A stretch of 64,000 nucleotides of DNA from Patiria miniata (lineage: Eukaryota > Echinodermata > Asteroidea > Valvatida > Asterinidae): contig NW_024037072.1 of NCBI RefSeq assembly GCF_015706575.1, positions 15,625,162 through 15,689,161 of the forward strand. Direction: 5' to 3'. Positions 1 through 10,893 of the stretch are shown here, piece after piece. The position numbers were made by a program, and so were the translations under genes. The notes beneath the pieces are model-generated. The model searched no databases, was not told the DNA's origin, and worked only from the letters and a program-made list of their open reading frames with translations. Position 1 is the stretch's first letter. Each line of letters opens with the position of its first letter.

Positions 1-574
1 AAGGTCAAAGTTCAGTCAAAGCTTCTCTGTGTTGTTATTGAACAATGATGGCAAACTGTGACAAAATGTGATGCAAAATAATATGTAATTTTTCAAACCA
101 TCTACATCAGAGTCTACATGAGTTAACACGTGTATTTAAAAAGGACAACTGTGTTCAGATAACTTGACGCATGTTGGTCAGAGCATTTCATTTTCTTCAA
201 GACAGAAATGTTTTATATTCTTCATGCTATAGTCTTCTCAAGAAGTGTGTCAAGAAGTTTTGGGCTCACAATATTCCGTGGGTCACCAATTTTTGCTGCA
301 TGGAACTGAAGGGCCAACTTAGGCTGTGTCCGAAACGGGCTTCCAGGGCTACGGCTACGTCTATTGTCAGCGCGTCCCCGCGTATTTTCAATGGGCGCAG
401 ACCTAGACCTAGCTCTAGACAACTGATTCAGATGCGGCCTTACTGTCCTCTGACTGACTGAGTCACTGACTGACTCACGGACTGTGTCACCGAGTATAAA
501 TAATGTCCTAAATCGAGACAATCTGGTCCAACTTGATTATTTAACATCATACTCCTTTACCCTCCAACATGTAG
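1..574. other. Left-edge non-coding stretch (intron of ShKT gene)
   Basis: No exon is recognised before 575. The first ShKT exon begins in mid-codon after a splice acceptor, so this is intron and earlier exons lie outside the window. It holds one 118-bp MITE (322-439) and, at 2-14, a direct repeat of two nuclear-receptor-like half-sites (AGGTCA, one base, AGTTCA). Confidence 0.6.
322..439 (+). mobile_element. 118-bp Harbinger-like MITE, copy 1
   Basis: Near-identical to 9775-9892, same orientation and same length. The ends are imperfect inverted repeats (GGCTGTGTCCGAA at the left, TTCAGATGCGGCC at the right). The element is flanked on both sides by TTA, the 3-bp duplication typical of PIF/Harbinger elements. 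It is too short to encode protein. The family assignment is inferred from the duplication and termini only. Confidence 0.75.
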
Positions 575-709
575 AGCCAACCTACTGTGTGGACAAGGAT
601 GAACGCTGCGTGAATCTGACAAAAGAGGGTGCCTGTGAGTTCGACAGAGAATGGATGCTGGTACACTGCAGGATGTCATGTGAAGCTTGCAACATTTCAA
701 GTTTAATCA
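575..709 (+). CDS. ShKT exon A
   Basis: Acceptor GTAG at 571-574, donor GTGAGT at 710. Encodes CVDKDERC, then VNLTKEGAC, WMLVHC and MSCEAC: all six cysteines. Phase 1-1. One N-glycosylation sequon (NLT). Confidence 0.85.
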
Positions 710-3700
710 GTGAGTACAGATCCAAATTACAATCACTAACTGTAATCAACTCCGCCCAACCAATTCTTCTGACAAAAAAATATCAACCTGTCCATTTTCT
801 ACAGTGGATATGCCAGGAATTAAAAAAAAATTAGGAATTTTAAAAGTTCACCCTTTCAACTCGGAATCCTGTGTGAATACAAACTGAAACATTTCATAAG
901 TCTTACATTGCTAGGGAGTCTGGTTGGCGCATTGACACTTTCATTGCCTTTCACCTCTTTGATTGGCATGTGTGGATTGGTTTTACAGTCCTTACCTGTT
1001 TCTTGGGTTTACTCCAGAATATCTGAGGCTTTCCTCTCACCTCAATACATTATTACTTAACTCTCTCTCATTTCCAAAGAGTAAACCTTTGTTATATTTG
1101 AGTGAAAATTCACTCCCACCGACTGGAACTAGAGACCAGATGATTCAGAGTGAAACTCATTCAGTTAAAATATATCAAGTTTTCACTCAAGTTTGCTGCT
1201 AGATTTTCTTTTTTCAGAGTGTTTCAATCTTAAACTAGAAAGCACTCAGAGAACGCAAACCTCCGCCAAGTCAAAACAATTCCGCGCTTTATTGTCAGTA
1301 CACCTAAAAGTAATACTCGCATAGATGGTGAAGAATCCTTCAAAAAATCCTAGATCCAGATCTGGATCACTTCCAAAATCGAATCGATTAATCAATAAAG
1401 TTTTGAGCTATCTTGTTAAGACAAACCAACCAACCAACAAAATAATCAACGTTGATGAAAACCTTTACCTCCTTGGCAGCGGTAGTAAGAGTGATGTTCA
1501 CTCTAAATCGTCTCGTCCCTAGTTTCACCGTTTGGAATTGAGAAAGTTGTCGTCTGTCCATAATTTACATAGGATTGTGGGTTAAAATGCCATTGGTATT
1601 TCTGAGATATCCTCAATGTCATTACCAGAAATAAATACAAAAGGCCTAATTGCTTTGTTTTGTGTGAACAGTTCCACACCCAAAGAAGGATTGCACTGAT
1701 GAAGGAGACTTCTGCGCAGAACTAGCCCTGGAGGGTGAGTGCGAGACTGATAAGGAGTGGATGGAGGACCACTGCTGTCACTCATGCAGTATTATGCCAA
1801 AAGGTAAGTAACATATTATCTTTAAAAATGTTATCAAATTTTTGTGAATCTTAAAAGTTATCCCCAAAATAATGCTCCTGTTTCTGTCAGCTCACGGTTC
1901 AACAACTTTGTCTGATGTAGATGTAAGTAAATCATGTTGGTTCTGTCAGTTACTTCTGCTTGTTGCATATTAAAAATATGTATGCCAGTGACAGTACTCT
2001 CGAAAAACAGTGATTTGTTTTACTTTCAGCAAGTTTAGGGAAATTTACAAAAACTCATTAACCTGAAACCTTTGGTACACCAAATCATACTCTATCTTGG
2101 TAATTGAGCCCTACGTTGTCTGACAATTCATACATGGGGGAAGGGGGCCTCATTTTAATAGACCTTTGCCAACCTGTGTCTGGTACTTTTTGCCAATCAC
2201 GGGCTGGCAAACTATGGAAGGTCAATACTGCAAAAAATATAGAAAAGTTATTAATGTTTCCAAGTTTATCAACAAACCTACCAAAGACTTCTTAGAAATG
2301 CCTCTTTCTTACAAAAATGGGTGTTAATATGCAATTTTGGGCAAAATCTGTAGCCAGCGATGGCTTAAATTTATGACCTTTTGTCAGCCCATACAAAATG
2401 GCTATCAATGTTTACAAGCGAAAGAAAAGTCCTTTTGCCTATTTTCATAAGGAAATTTTCTTTGATCATATCAGCTTGGATAAGAAATTTGGTTGCACAA
2501 CACATAATGTTACCTTTTCTATTTTAGACTTTACACCTGGCTGTGCAGATGTGAGGGACGACTGTAAAAAGTGGGCAGAGGCCGGAGAGTGCGCCACCAA
2601 TGAAAACTACATGATGCTCCACTGTGCAAAAAGCTGTGATAAATGCTCAGGTAAAATCAAGCTGATCATCACACAGTGCTGAAATGTAACTTCTAAAAAA
2701 TCTTTGCGCCTGTTAAGCAATCTAGTAGTGCTTAATTGGGTAAATAAGAACGAGTGGAAAATGCCTGATCAGAAGGCTGTTGGCCAGCTCAAGGCAAATT
2801 TCTTTACTGGAAACAGCTGTTAATAAGGACTTTATTTTAAGGTAAGGTTGAACTGTTATGTCAAGAGGTTTGCAGTGAAGGGGTTCACTGGTGCATGAAA
2901 ATCTACATGTGCGCCATTAAATGAAGAACAAGCAATTTTACTTCAGAGACGGGCAACTTAGTGACAATGGAAAACCGGACATCCATTCCTAATATTGAAT
3001 TTGAACTAGGTACACCAGATTTAAACCTACAGAAGCAAATGGCAAGCTAATTGAGTAAACCAAACTGACTTGTATCTTTTTTCCGTTCCTCCTTCAACTG
3101 ATTAGAAACTAGTTCATTTGGATACCATCCAACTTCTATTTTTCTCCCTGCATTTCTTCAGAATGCTTTGACAGTGACCCCACACGCTGCAGTGAGCTTG
3201 CCGACGAGGGCCAATGTGAAGCCAGCCCAGGCACCATGCTGGCCTACTGCCCTAAAACCTGCAACATGTGCATTTAGTAGGCGAGTATTTTACTGTTAGC
3301 AGAGGCCCCAGAATTCAGAATTGCCTGAACTCTTTCTTGCAGGCCAGAAGATAGTTAGATTTATCTCACAGAACTAGATCTTTGATGATTCCTTGCTGAG
3401 ACCAACATGAGCGGGACTAACATTTGTCTCCTTTGCTTTTGGCAATTGAAATACATGTACATTAATTGTGAATTTAAAAAAAAAAACCAGCCAATGTTCT
3501 TTTCTGAGCATTTCAAATTTGGCAGTTGCAAAATAATTTATATTTTTTTACTCCCACACTTGGTGCTTGATGAACAGAAGCACCTTGAGGACCTTTGTTG
3601 GAGGCCCTGGATTCATATTTAATTAATAGATTACTAAAAAATCGTCCAAAACTCTACAACATAAGTGTCCTTTATTTAATTTATAAAATCAATAAATGCA

Positions 3701-6700
3701 AATCACTCTTATCTGAAAAGTCAGAGACAGTAAAAAAAATCAATCCTCTTCCCCTGCCATGCCTTTTACATAGGCTAGTCACCAACAGATCCAGGCGCGG
3801 TTTTACGGGGGGGGGCTAGGGGGGGCTGTAGCCCCCCCAAAATTGTGTCTAGCCCCCCCAAAAATAAATTCCTTAAAAAAAAAAATTTGCATTTAATAGC
3901 AAAAAGAAGGATTGTGATGTACATGCGAACGGTCTTCCCCTAAAGAAATAGTCGTGACAAGGGTGAATTTGTAGTTAAAATAGTGTGAATGATTTTAGGA
4001 TTTTATTGGCGCTCCCCATTAAAAATATGGCATGAGCCTCCCCCCCCCCCCCCATTGATTTTCGGAGGCCTAAGTGTCTGGAAAAAATAACCGGTCTACA
4101 TTTCAGCACGCCTCCCTGAAAAAAAATTCTGGATCCACCGTGCTAGCCCCCCAAAAATATTGGTTCTAGAACCGCGCCTGAACAGATCATATTTCAAGCA
4201 AGCACTGTGACTTGTCAAATTCAGTCAACAGACAAAAGCAGACAAGTAGTAGACACCGCTGGCTCATCAATCACCTACAGTCAAAGCATAGCTATATCAA
4301 ATTACATAAACAGCCACAGCCAGTCAATCCTGCTTTATGTAGGCTGGAAGCTCTAAACTTTTCAAAACAGTCACTTGATTGATTTTGACTGAAAGGACAA
4401 TTTGGCACAGAATGTATGTTTGCATAGGAGGGTTAATGATGAAAAGACACCAATCAAGCAAACACATTGATACACATTGTTGTCTTGCAATTTTCAAAGA
4501 TGAGCTGGCACACTGTTGTCGAAAGGCCACTTTCTATTTTTACATTAGTTTTCTCAGGTTCAGTGCTCGTATTCATCACAAGTCAATCTCAAGTCAAATT
4601 ACAAGACACGTCAAAAGTAACTGAAATCAATGACAATGGAATGCCTTTGTCATTGACCCTGTCAATCCAAATGATGGTGCCGTGCAAAACTCAATTTACC
4701 AGGCCAAACGGTTCTAAGCGCTGTGCAAGTGCCATGACGAATTCAAATAGGTCAAATAAATTGAGATAATATTTTGACTTACCATTACAGATCACTTGAT
4801 GAGCAGCCTCCAATATACATTTTCCATCCGTCTCATCTTTACCACTGGGAGGCAGACCTCTTACTGGAGGCGTGTACAGACCACATCTGGCAGAGGCTTG
4901 TTTTTTTTTGTTAGCAGAGCAAGTACGCCACATTGATGGCCATCAATGCAGACATGTTCCTTGAGATGTGGCTCTGGCTGGGGCTAGCTCGGTATAACCC
5001 TGATGTTGTTTGGTTCCTGTTAATGTTCAAAGATAAGACTTAAGGGTTTGCATGGTGGACATGATCAATGAATGGGATGTGAATGATATCTCTTAGTGAG
5101 TTGTGTGGTTCTGGGAAGAACCAGCTGGTTTAACTCGACGTTTCGAACAGTATGCTATGCTCGTCAGCAGGAGACTGAGGTGCAGGGCAAACCGCTACCT
5201 CCAGCTTAGGCCAAGTTCGGGCAAAGACCATTAGTCGACTAGTGGTTGATTTGTGACGTACCTTATGCCTGGGCACTAATAGCAACATGCGAACGTCTCT
5301 AGTCAAACACTGGTCAAAATGTCATTGCAAAACTTCTGGCTCCTGGCTCCCTGCTGTAAGTTATGAATGTGCGCAGCTATTGGTTACCAGTGATGCAACC
5401 AGCCCCAGTAGGTTGGTTGCAAATAGTCGACTAGTGTAGTCAACCACCGTCGACTAGACAGAGTTCGGGCTAACTTTAGTCGAACTATGGTTAACCAATG
5501 GTAAACAATAGTTCTTGCGCGAACTTGCCCTTGGATTTCGTGCTGAAGTCAACGGCAAGCCTCTCCATGATGCATAGATTTGCACAAGATGATGAACAGA
5601 GCATACTTTTCAAAACGTCAAGTTCAACCAACTGGTTCTTCTCAGAACCACACAACTCACTAAGAGATATCATTCACATGGCGTTACCACAAAACCTCCC
5701 ATTCAATGTTCAAAGAGTTCATCGGTAATCAGACATTTTCTGTTTAAGGCTTTGCATTGCTCACAACAGCATTCCAAGGGCAGGTAAAGTATTATCAAAA
5801 CCTGAAAAATAAATATGTCGTCTTAGAAAAGTATGTGAAGGTCTGTGAATTTTTATGTTGCATAAATTGTTTTTTTTTTCCACAAGTGATTTTAAGTAAG
5901 ATGTTATAAGTTTGTACTGTTTCTTCAGTCTTGTGTCATTACCAAGAAAGAAAATAGTACTAGTAGCTTTTTCTGAAAGACAATTTTCTGATTTGTTTTA
6001 CAGAATGCTGCAAAAGTGAAGAAAACGAGCAATGAAAAAAACCCTTAGCATTTAATAAATCTTAATAAGTAAAATTAATATCTTTTTAATGTTCCTCCTC
6101 ATCTATCCATGCATGCATTTATTCAAACCACATCCATCTCATGGTCAATTACAGCATTGGGTTTTTGTTAGTTTGATATCAAAACTTGTGATTTTTCAAA
6201 TTTACTTGACGAACAAATGTAAATATTTATAACACCTCACCCACAGGTTCTGTGTCTTGATTGGCCGAGAGCGAGTCACATGATACTTTCTATTTTTGCT
6301 ATCTTTCTGTACACGGCCAAAAGTACTATACCATTAGCAACCAAAGTACTATATCCACGGCGCGGTATTTGTGTGCAAATGCATGCTGGTGTGCGCGTTG
6401 CGCATTGCGCGTTTTGTTCCAAAGAGCGCGCTAGGGCGCCGCAGAGTTGGGTTCAAACATTTCGTGAAGGGGTAGTTTGGAAGAGAGAGATACATTTTCC
6501 ACCAATTTTGTATTGAAATTGAAGTATTTCAACTGTGTTCAGATTTAAATAATATAAAATATTAAAACCTAGCAGAATCTGTGGGCGAAGTGTTATAAAA
6601 CAAATATTGAATGCTTTATCTCGTGGTGTAGTAAAACTAGCCTCCCTCGGTGATCCATGGACCACTCTATTTTCCCTCGGCTTCGCCTCGGGAAAATAGA

Positions 6701-9618
6701 ATGGTCCATGGATCACCTCGGGAGGCTAGTTTCACTACACCACTCGAAGCATTCAATATTTGTATAATATATAGTTATAAAGAAAAATTCATGTTGTGAT
6801 TGACATAATTATAGTTGATGGTTCAGCATTCCCTCATTGCTTTGTATGTTACTTAATCCACAAGCTACCCAAACCCTCATCATTCATTCTCCTTTCCCAG
6901 GACTATAACTAATAAATATTTCAAATGTGACATTGGTGCTTCAATGTGAAATAGAGACATTTTAGTGTTGGACTATATTATGTGAAATGTTGAAAGTTTG
7001 AGCATGCAAGCTAAGCTGTCTTCCGTACTGATTAAAAAATGTATACAAATCTGTAACTGTTTTCAACATGTATCTATCATTGAACAGTTTCAAATATTCA
7101 GTAGACCCTTGCTTTTAATAAATTGCCAAATACAATTTTAAATCATGTAACAGACGAAGCAGCTCGATTGTTTTGTCTTGTCACTGTGCATGTCTTTTCC
7201 TCCTTCCATCCACTTCTCATGCAAGGAACCTAACTTTTTCCTAATGATTTTTACATATGAATTACTGAAATTCAAACTACTTGTAACTTTCCTCAGTTTA
7301 ACATAAATGAGGCTAATCAGAAAAATACATGAATCCTAATGAAATCCTTTCATCCAAAGTCACCGGAAAGTGAAAAGTTTAACAACTTGTAAACCTTTTG
7401 TTCAAACGAACAGTCTTACCTATATAGCAACAACTCATTGTTCCCTTTCCTGCCTTTTTATAGCCCCTGTTCCACAATCCGTCCCTACCCCTACACCCTC
7501 CACCCCAGCCCTACCCCTACCCCTAACCCACTCCCCAGTACTAAATAGTGAAACAGAAGACCCATTGGACATCGCGACAACAAACCATAGAGGCAATAAT
7601 TGGTGTGCTTGAGAAAGTATCATGTAAATGTGTCAATGAGGACAGATACAACAGGATGACGGTGTGAGAAAAATTGTGAAGTTGTTGAGTGTTCAGAGAG
7701 ATCCTGCGATAGGTAACCAGGGGGCTAGCTGAAACTCTTAACAGAAACGATCCATTTGAATAAGCATGTTCAGAGACAAATTCTCTTGAACAGACTAGAG
7801 AAATTGCAAATTCTTGAAAATGGAATCTGATTCCATCCAGGAGTCATAATTCCATTCAGAATCAACTCAACATATACCCAGCATAAAAGCAGTGGGAAAA
7901 ACCTCAGTGACACCACGAAAAATTACAGTGCATGTACAGTACATGTTAATAGTGGATCATTAGTGCAAATAAAAGTGATCAGAGAGATGTAATCCCTCTC
8001 TAAAAAACAAGATCACATACCACAAAAAAATTTAAATTGTCTTGAAATTTTGTGGAAGTAAGAGCTGATTCCTGTAAAAAATGGAGCCATGACTCCAATT
8101 CAGAGTTAAAAATTGAATGTTTTCCATAGGGATACTAGTATTGGGCCTACTATGTGAGCTTAAATTTTGAAGCTCAATCGACTTGTTTGATAAAACGCTT
8201 AAATGTCACTTGGATGGGATGCCAATCGGCATGAGGGGTGACTGCTCTTTGTTCCGACACCCCTATGTTTCGACAACCTGCACATAAGATTGTGTTACTC
8301 CTGGCTAGGGTTAGGGTTTAGGGATAGGAATATGAGCAGTCGGAACATAGGGGTGTCGGAACATAGGTGTGTCAGCACATAGGTGTGTTGGAACATAGGT
8401 GTGTCGGAACATAGGTGTCTAACCGGCATGAGGTGCGAACCTGCTGTTTTAAGGCCAACATTTAAATCAGACCCTTCACGTTGGTTGAGATGGAATCCTG
8501 ATTTTAGTTGTCATGGAAACTTGGGTTACCATCAAAACACGATGTTTGTGAACATAAATGGTTGTGATGGAATGTTGATATTGGTTGAGTGCAAATTATA
8601 AGCTCAGTTGCCATGGAGTCTTGAATTTGGTGGCTATGGAAACTTCATTTTGGTTGTTATGCACAGCTTGCCAGGACAGCAATGAGAACTGTGCCAGTTG
8701 GGCAACGGAAGGGGAGTGCTCGGCCAATCCGCAGTGGATGCTGCCAAACTGCCCAGTCAGCTGTGACCACTGTGACTGTGAGTATAGTGAAAGCATGACA
8801 GATACTTTCCCAAATCATTTAGAAGTCTAAAAACTGACCACTTATTTCAATGGGTTTTTTTTGCTTTGCAAATATGCATGGAAAATTTGAAGAAACAAAA
8901 GCCTGTCAGATTATTTTTCGATGGTCCTACAAGACTTTAGAGAAGTCTCTTTTGGCCATATAGGCCTACCACCTGAAATAACTAGAACCTTCTGCTCTCT
9001 CGTATTCCTTGAAATGAACATTTTTCTGCCCCTTTTTTAAATATCCATTCCAAGCCCCCTAAAAAAAGAAAAAAAAAAGAAATGGTTTAAATTTTGCTGG
9101 CAAGCTTTGAACATATCCCTGCAACCAGAACACTTTACTGAAAAGGGTGACATATATCCATCCAGTCCCCCCCCCCCCAAAAAAAAAGAAAATTGGAAAA
9201 GAGGCTTTAAAACTACTGAGCCAATGATTATGAATTGGACCTTTCCCCCACATTTATGCACAACTAATTTCAACAGCTAATTACTGGGAAATTTACCTTC
9301 AACAGCCACTTTCTGACGCTGCTGGTCCCTGGCCTTTTGCCTGCAAAACCAAAAAGAAATTCAGTTTACATTATCAAGATAGATGTATGTCATTCGCTTT
9401 CAGCCTAGATAACTGCCAAGTTTGTTATAACTTAGTGTTTTTTTCTCTGTCCCTTTGTGACCGCCCCTCCCCTGTTCTTTGCTTGTTTTGCCCACGCAGT
9501 CAATCCCATATGTTATGACACACGAGTAGACTGCATCATGTGGGCCGCGGACGGACAGTGCGAGACTAATAAGGGTTACATGCGGTCTTTCTGCAGGAAA
9601 AGCTGCAACCGCTGTTAG
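575..9618 (+). CDS. ShKT-domain protein gene, 3' part (multi-exon)
   Basis: Exons 575-709, 1672-1803, 2528-2650, 3162-3277, 8667-8777 and 9500-9618 each encode one ShKT module of about 35-40 residues. Every module has the six-cysteine spacing of the family, with a conserved Gly-x-Cys near the middle, a Trp/Tyr/Thr-Met pair and a final C-x-x-S/T-C-x-x-C. ShKT modules occur in secreted venom peptides and as tails of metalloproteases, peroxidases and cell-surface proteins, usually extracellular. Every internal exon starts with two bases of a split codon and ends with one (phase 1-1), so any exon can join any other. The fourth module ends in a stop with AATAAA at 3691. The last module also ends in a stop with AATAAA at 9682. 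Candidate extra terminal exons lie at 6004 and 7464. The gene therefore probably makes several 3' isoforms. The 5' end, any signal peptide and any catalytic domain lie outside the window, so the full function is unknown. Confidence 0.8.
1672..1803 (+). CDS. ShKT exon B
   Basis: Acceptor AACAG at 1667-1671, donor GTAAGT at 1804. Encodes KKDCTDEGDFC, LEGEC, WMEDHCCHSCSIM. It has one extra Cys next to the fourth canonical one and the last C-x-x-C is altered (HSCSIM), so its disulfide pattern may differ from its sisters. Phase 1-1. Confidence 0.85.
2528..2650 (+). CDS. ShKT exon C
   Basis: Acceptor TTTTAG ending 2527, donor GTAAAA at 2651. Encodes GCADVRDDCKKWAEAGEC, then YMMLHCAKSCDKC: a canonical six-Cys module. 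Phase 1-1; its frame joins exon B without the small candidate exon at 1891-1922. Confidence 0.88.
3162..3277 (+). CDS. ShKT exon D, terminal (stop TAG)
   Basis: Acceptor TTCTTCAG ending 3161 after a pyrimidine tract. Encodes ECFDSDPTRCSELADEGQC, then MLAYCPKTCNMCI and stop TAG at 3275-3277. Canonical six cysteines. AATAAA at 3691-3696 could end this transcript, giving a shorter isoform than the one ending at 9618. Skipping this exon keeps the frame into 8667. Confidence 0.85.
3691..3696 (+). terminator. Polyadenylation signal after ShKT exon D
   Basis: AATAAA about 410 bases after the exon D stop codon, before the hAT-like insertion at 3792. A good candidate for the proximal poly(A) site; no cleavage site was verified. 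Confidence 0.45.
3792..4180. mobile_element. hAT-like non-autonomous element with exact 8-bp duplication
   Basis: Termini CAGGCGCGGTT and AACCGCGCCTG form an inverted repeat, flanked by identical 8-bp copies AACAGATC at 3784-3791 and 4181-4188. CA..TG ends plus an 8-bp duplication are typical of hAT elements. The 389-bp body is full of C/G homopolymers and has no coding sequence. Confidence 0.85.
5077..5679. mobile_element. Element with long inverted arms (about 90 bp)
   Basis: The arm 5077-5168 (starting ATGTGAATGATATCTCTTAG) is repeated in reverse complement at about 5590-5679 with a few mismatches. The interior carries several copies of a GTCGACTAGT-type motif in both orientations. No protein is encoded. 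It lies in the intron between ShKT exons D and 8667. Superfamily not assigned. Confidence 0.65.
6004..6035 (+). CDS. Possible alternative terminal exon of the ShKT gene
   Basis: TTTGTTTTACAG precedes 6004. In the shared phase the exon would add only ECCKSEENEQ before a TGA at 6033-6035, with AATAAA at 6054-6059 immediately after. A matching acceptor, matching phase and close poly(A) signal make it a credible minor 3' terminal exon, but it carries no domain and may be chance. Confidence 0.35.
6216..6790. mobile_element. Foldback element ending in a large hairpin
   Basis: 6586-6780 is a near-perfect inverted repeat whose arms start GTTATAAAACAAATATTGAA. The centre is CCCTCGGCTTCGCCTCGGG near 6683. 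About 330 bases upstream is ATTGGCCGAGAGCGAGTCA, which recurs in variant form at about 52135 in another element with the same hairpin design. No coding capacity. Confidence 0.65.
7464..7612 (+). CDS. Candidate Pro/Thr-rich alternative exon of the ShKT gene
   Basis: Acceptor CTTTTTATAG ends at 7463. In the phase shared by all ShKT exons it encodes APVPQSVPTPTPSTPALP followed by more Pro/Leu/Thr residues, then an acidic tail and TGA at 7610-7612. The segment resembles the mucin-like linkers that often separate ShKT modules. As no convincing donor is seen it would be terminal. It could also be a low-complexity CCCTA-type repeat that happens to stay open. Confidence 0.4.
8224..8440. repeat. Short tandem repeats of a GGAACATAGG unit with inverted partner
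   Basis: About five tandem units of the form GTCGGAACATAGGTGT lie at roughly 8337-8421. A reverse-complement version (TTCCGACACCCCTATG) is at 8250-8268 and a degenerate TTAGGG-like stretch lies between. The block is bracketed by two copies of CGGCATGAGG. Probably a small mobile or satellite-derived repeat. Confidence 0.6.
8667..8777 (+). CDS. ShKT exon E
   Basis: Acceptor TGCACAG ending 8666, donor GTGAGT at 8778. Encodes CQDSNENCASWATEGEC, then WMLPNCPVSCDHC: canonical six cysteines and Trp-Met. Phase 1-1, compatible with splicing from exon C when exon D is skipped. Confidence 0.87.
9500..9618 (+). CDS. ShKT exon F, distal terminal exon (stop TAG)
   Basis: Acceptor CCACGCAG ends at 9499. 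Encodes NPICYDTRVDCIMWAADGQC, then YMRSFCRKSCNRC and stop TAG at 9616-9618. Six cysteines. The final C-x-x-C-stop is the usual C-terminal position of ShKT modules. Confidence 0.87.
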
Positions 9619-9681
9619 TGCATGTGCCCTGCGAACGCTGTGTATAACGCTTCCCGCTTCTGACGTCAAGCTTTTTTTTAT

Positions 9682-9687
9682 AATAAA
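9682..9687 (+). terminator. Polyadenylation signal after ShKT exon F
   Basis: AATAAA 63 bases after the distal stop codon; likely the distal transcript end. Confidence 0.5.
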
Positions 9688-9774
9688 AGAGCTCCTGAAC
9701 TTCTACCACCAGAGGATAAGCCATTTGCCAAGACTGAAGAAAATTACCAGAGAGTTTGTTGATGTTCTTTGTTA

Positions 9775-9892
9775 GGCCGTGTCCGAAACGGGCTTGCAGA
9801 GCTACGGCTACGTCTATTGTCAGCGCGTCCCCGCGTATTTTCAATGGGCGCGGACCTAGACCTAGCTCTAGACAGTTGATTCGGATGCGGCC
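9775..9892 (+). mobile_element. 118-bp Harbinger-like MITE, copy 2
   Basis: Same length and orientation as 322-439 with only a few differences. Flanked by TTA on both sides. Terminal GGCCGTGTCCGAA pairs with TTCGGATGCGGCC. Confidence 0.8.
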
Positions 9893-10893
9893 TTAATTAA
9901 CAAATTCCAAAGTTGGACATTGAAATCTTTGGGAGCCATCATTGATTTGTCTTACTACATGTGCTTGTATAAATGCTATGCAAAATAAAGCAGGGCAATA
10001 TTAGCAATGGATATCTTATACAGAAATATGTATAGAACTGAAAATGAGTTTATCAAATATTTCTTTTTGTTTACAAAAGTTTATTTTCAGTCAGTTGCCG
10101 GACATTTTGAGGTAGATTCTACAATGTATTTCACAGTATTTCTGTAGGATCATTGTGAATTTCCTCATTCAAATGTACACCCTATAAGATCCAAATTGCA
10201 AATACCAAAAGCAAAATCAACAAACGGCGTGTAAATAAAAATACAGCTATAAAATGCATATAAAAGCATACTTTGGTACAGGTCAATAATAAGATTTCAA
10301 TAATTACCTATTTCTTTCTCCATTGTTGTTGTTGTAGTAGTAAGAGAACTTTTCAGGAAGAATGCAGAATTCTTTATCTTGCTGCAAAAAAATTATCGTA
10401 ATTAATATTGTGCACAACGAAGAAGTATATTTCAGCTTCATTGCATGTGTAACTTAGAAAAGGAATGAAGGATAAAAATTAACGCAGGAGAATTATCAAA
10501 AAAAATAATTTTGACCAAATTTAAAACAATTACAGAAATCAATGTGGATTTCAGCATATTGTTGACATACTGCCATCAGTTCAACACATACATTACTCTA
10601 TAAAAAATTGCACACTTTGGACAGAATCATTAAAAAAAGGCAATCTACAACTTGATTATTTTAATAAACACATTATTTATCAGCCAATTGTAATTAAGAT
10701 TATTCACATATGCTAGCATCAAATGGCATTTGGTATTTGTGATCATTATTCTTTCAAACAGGTTTAAAAAAAAAATAAGAAACTCACCTCTTTGAGTTGG
10801 ATTTTAAACTAGCCAACCTAAGCAACCTTCAAACTTTAGTGGGCAAGTTGTATAGGGAAAAAAGTTTGGTTAAGATGGAATAAAGGACTTTAA

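Noticed and set aside
1891-1922. Possible 32-nt exon between ShKT exons B and C
   Set aside because: It has CTGTCAG and GTAAGT edges, but including it shifts the frame so exon C cannot be read; exons B and C join cleanly without it.
8310-8330. Telomere-like TTAGGG repeats
   Set aside because: Only two to three degenerate units inside a local repeat block; not a telomere.
8337-8421. CRISPR-like repeat array
   Set aside because: The units abut without spacers, and this is an animal genome; it is a plain tandem repeat.
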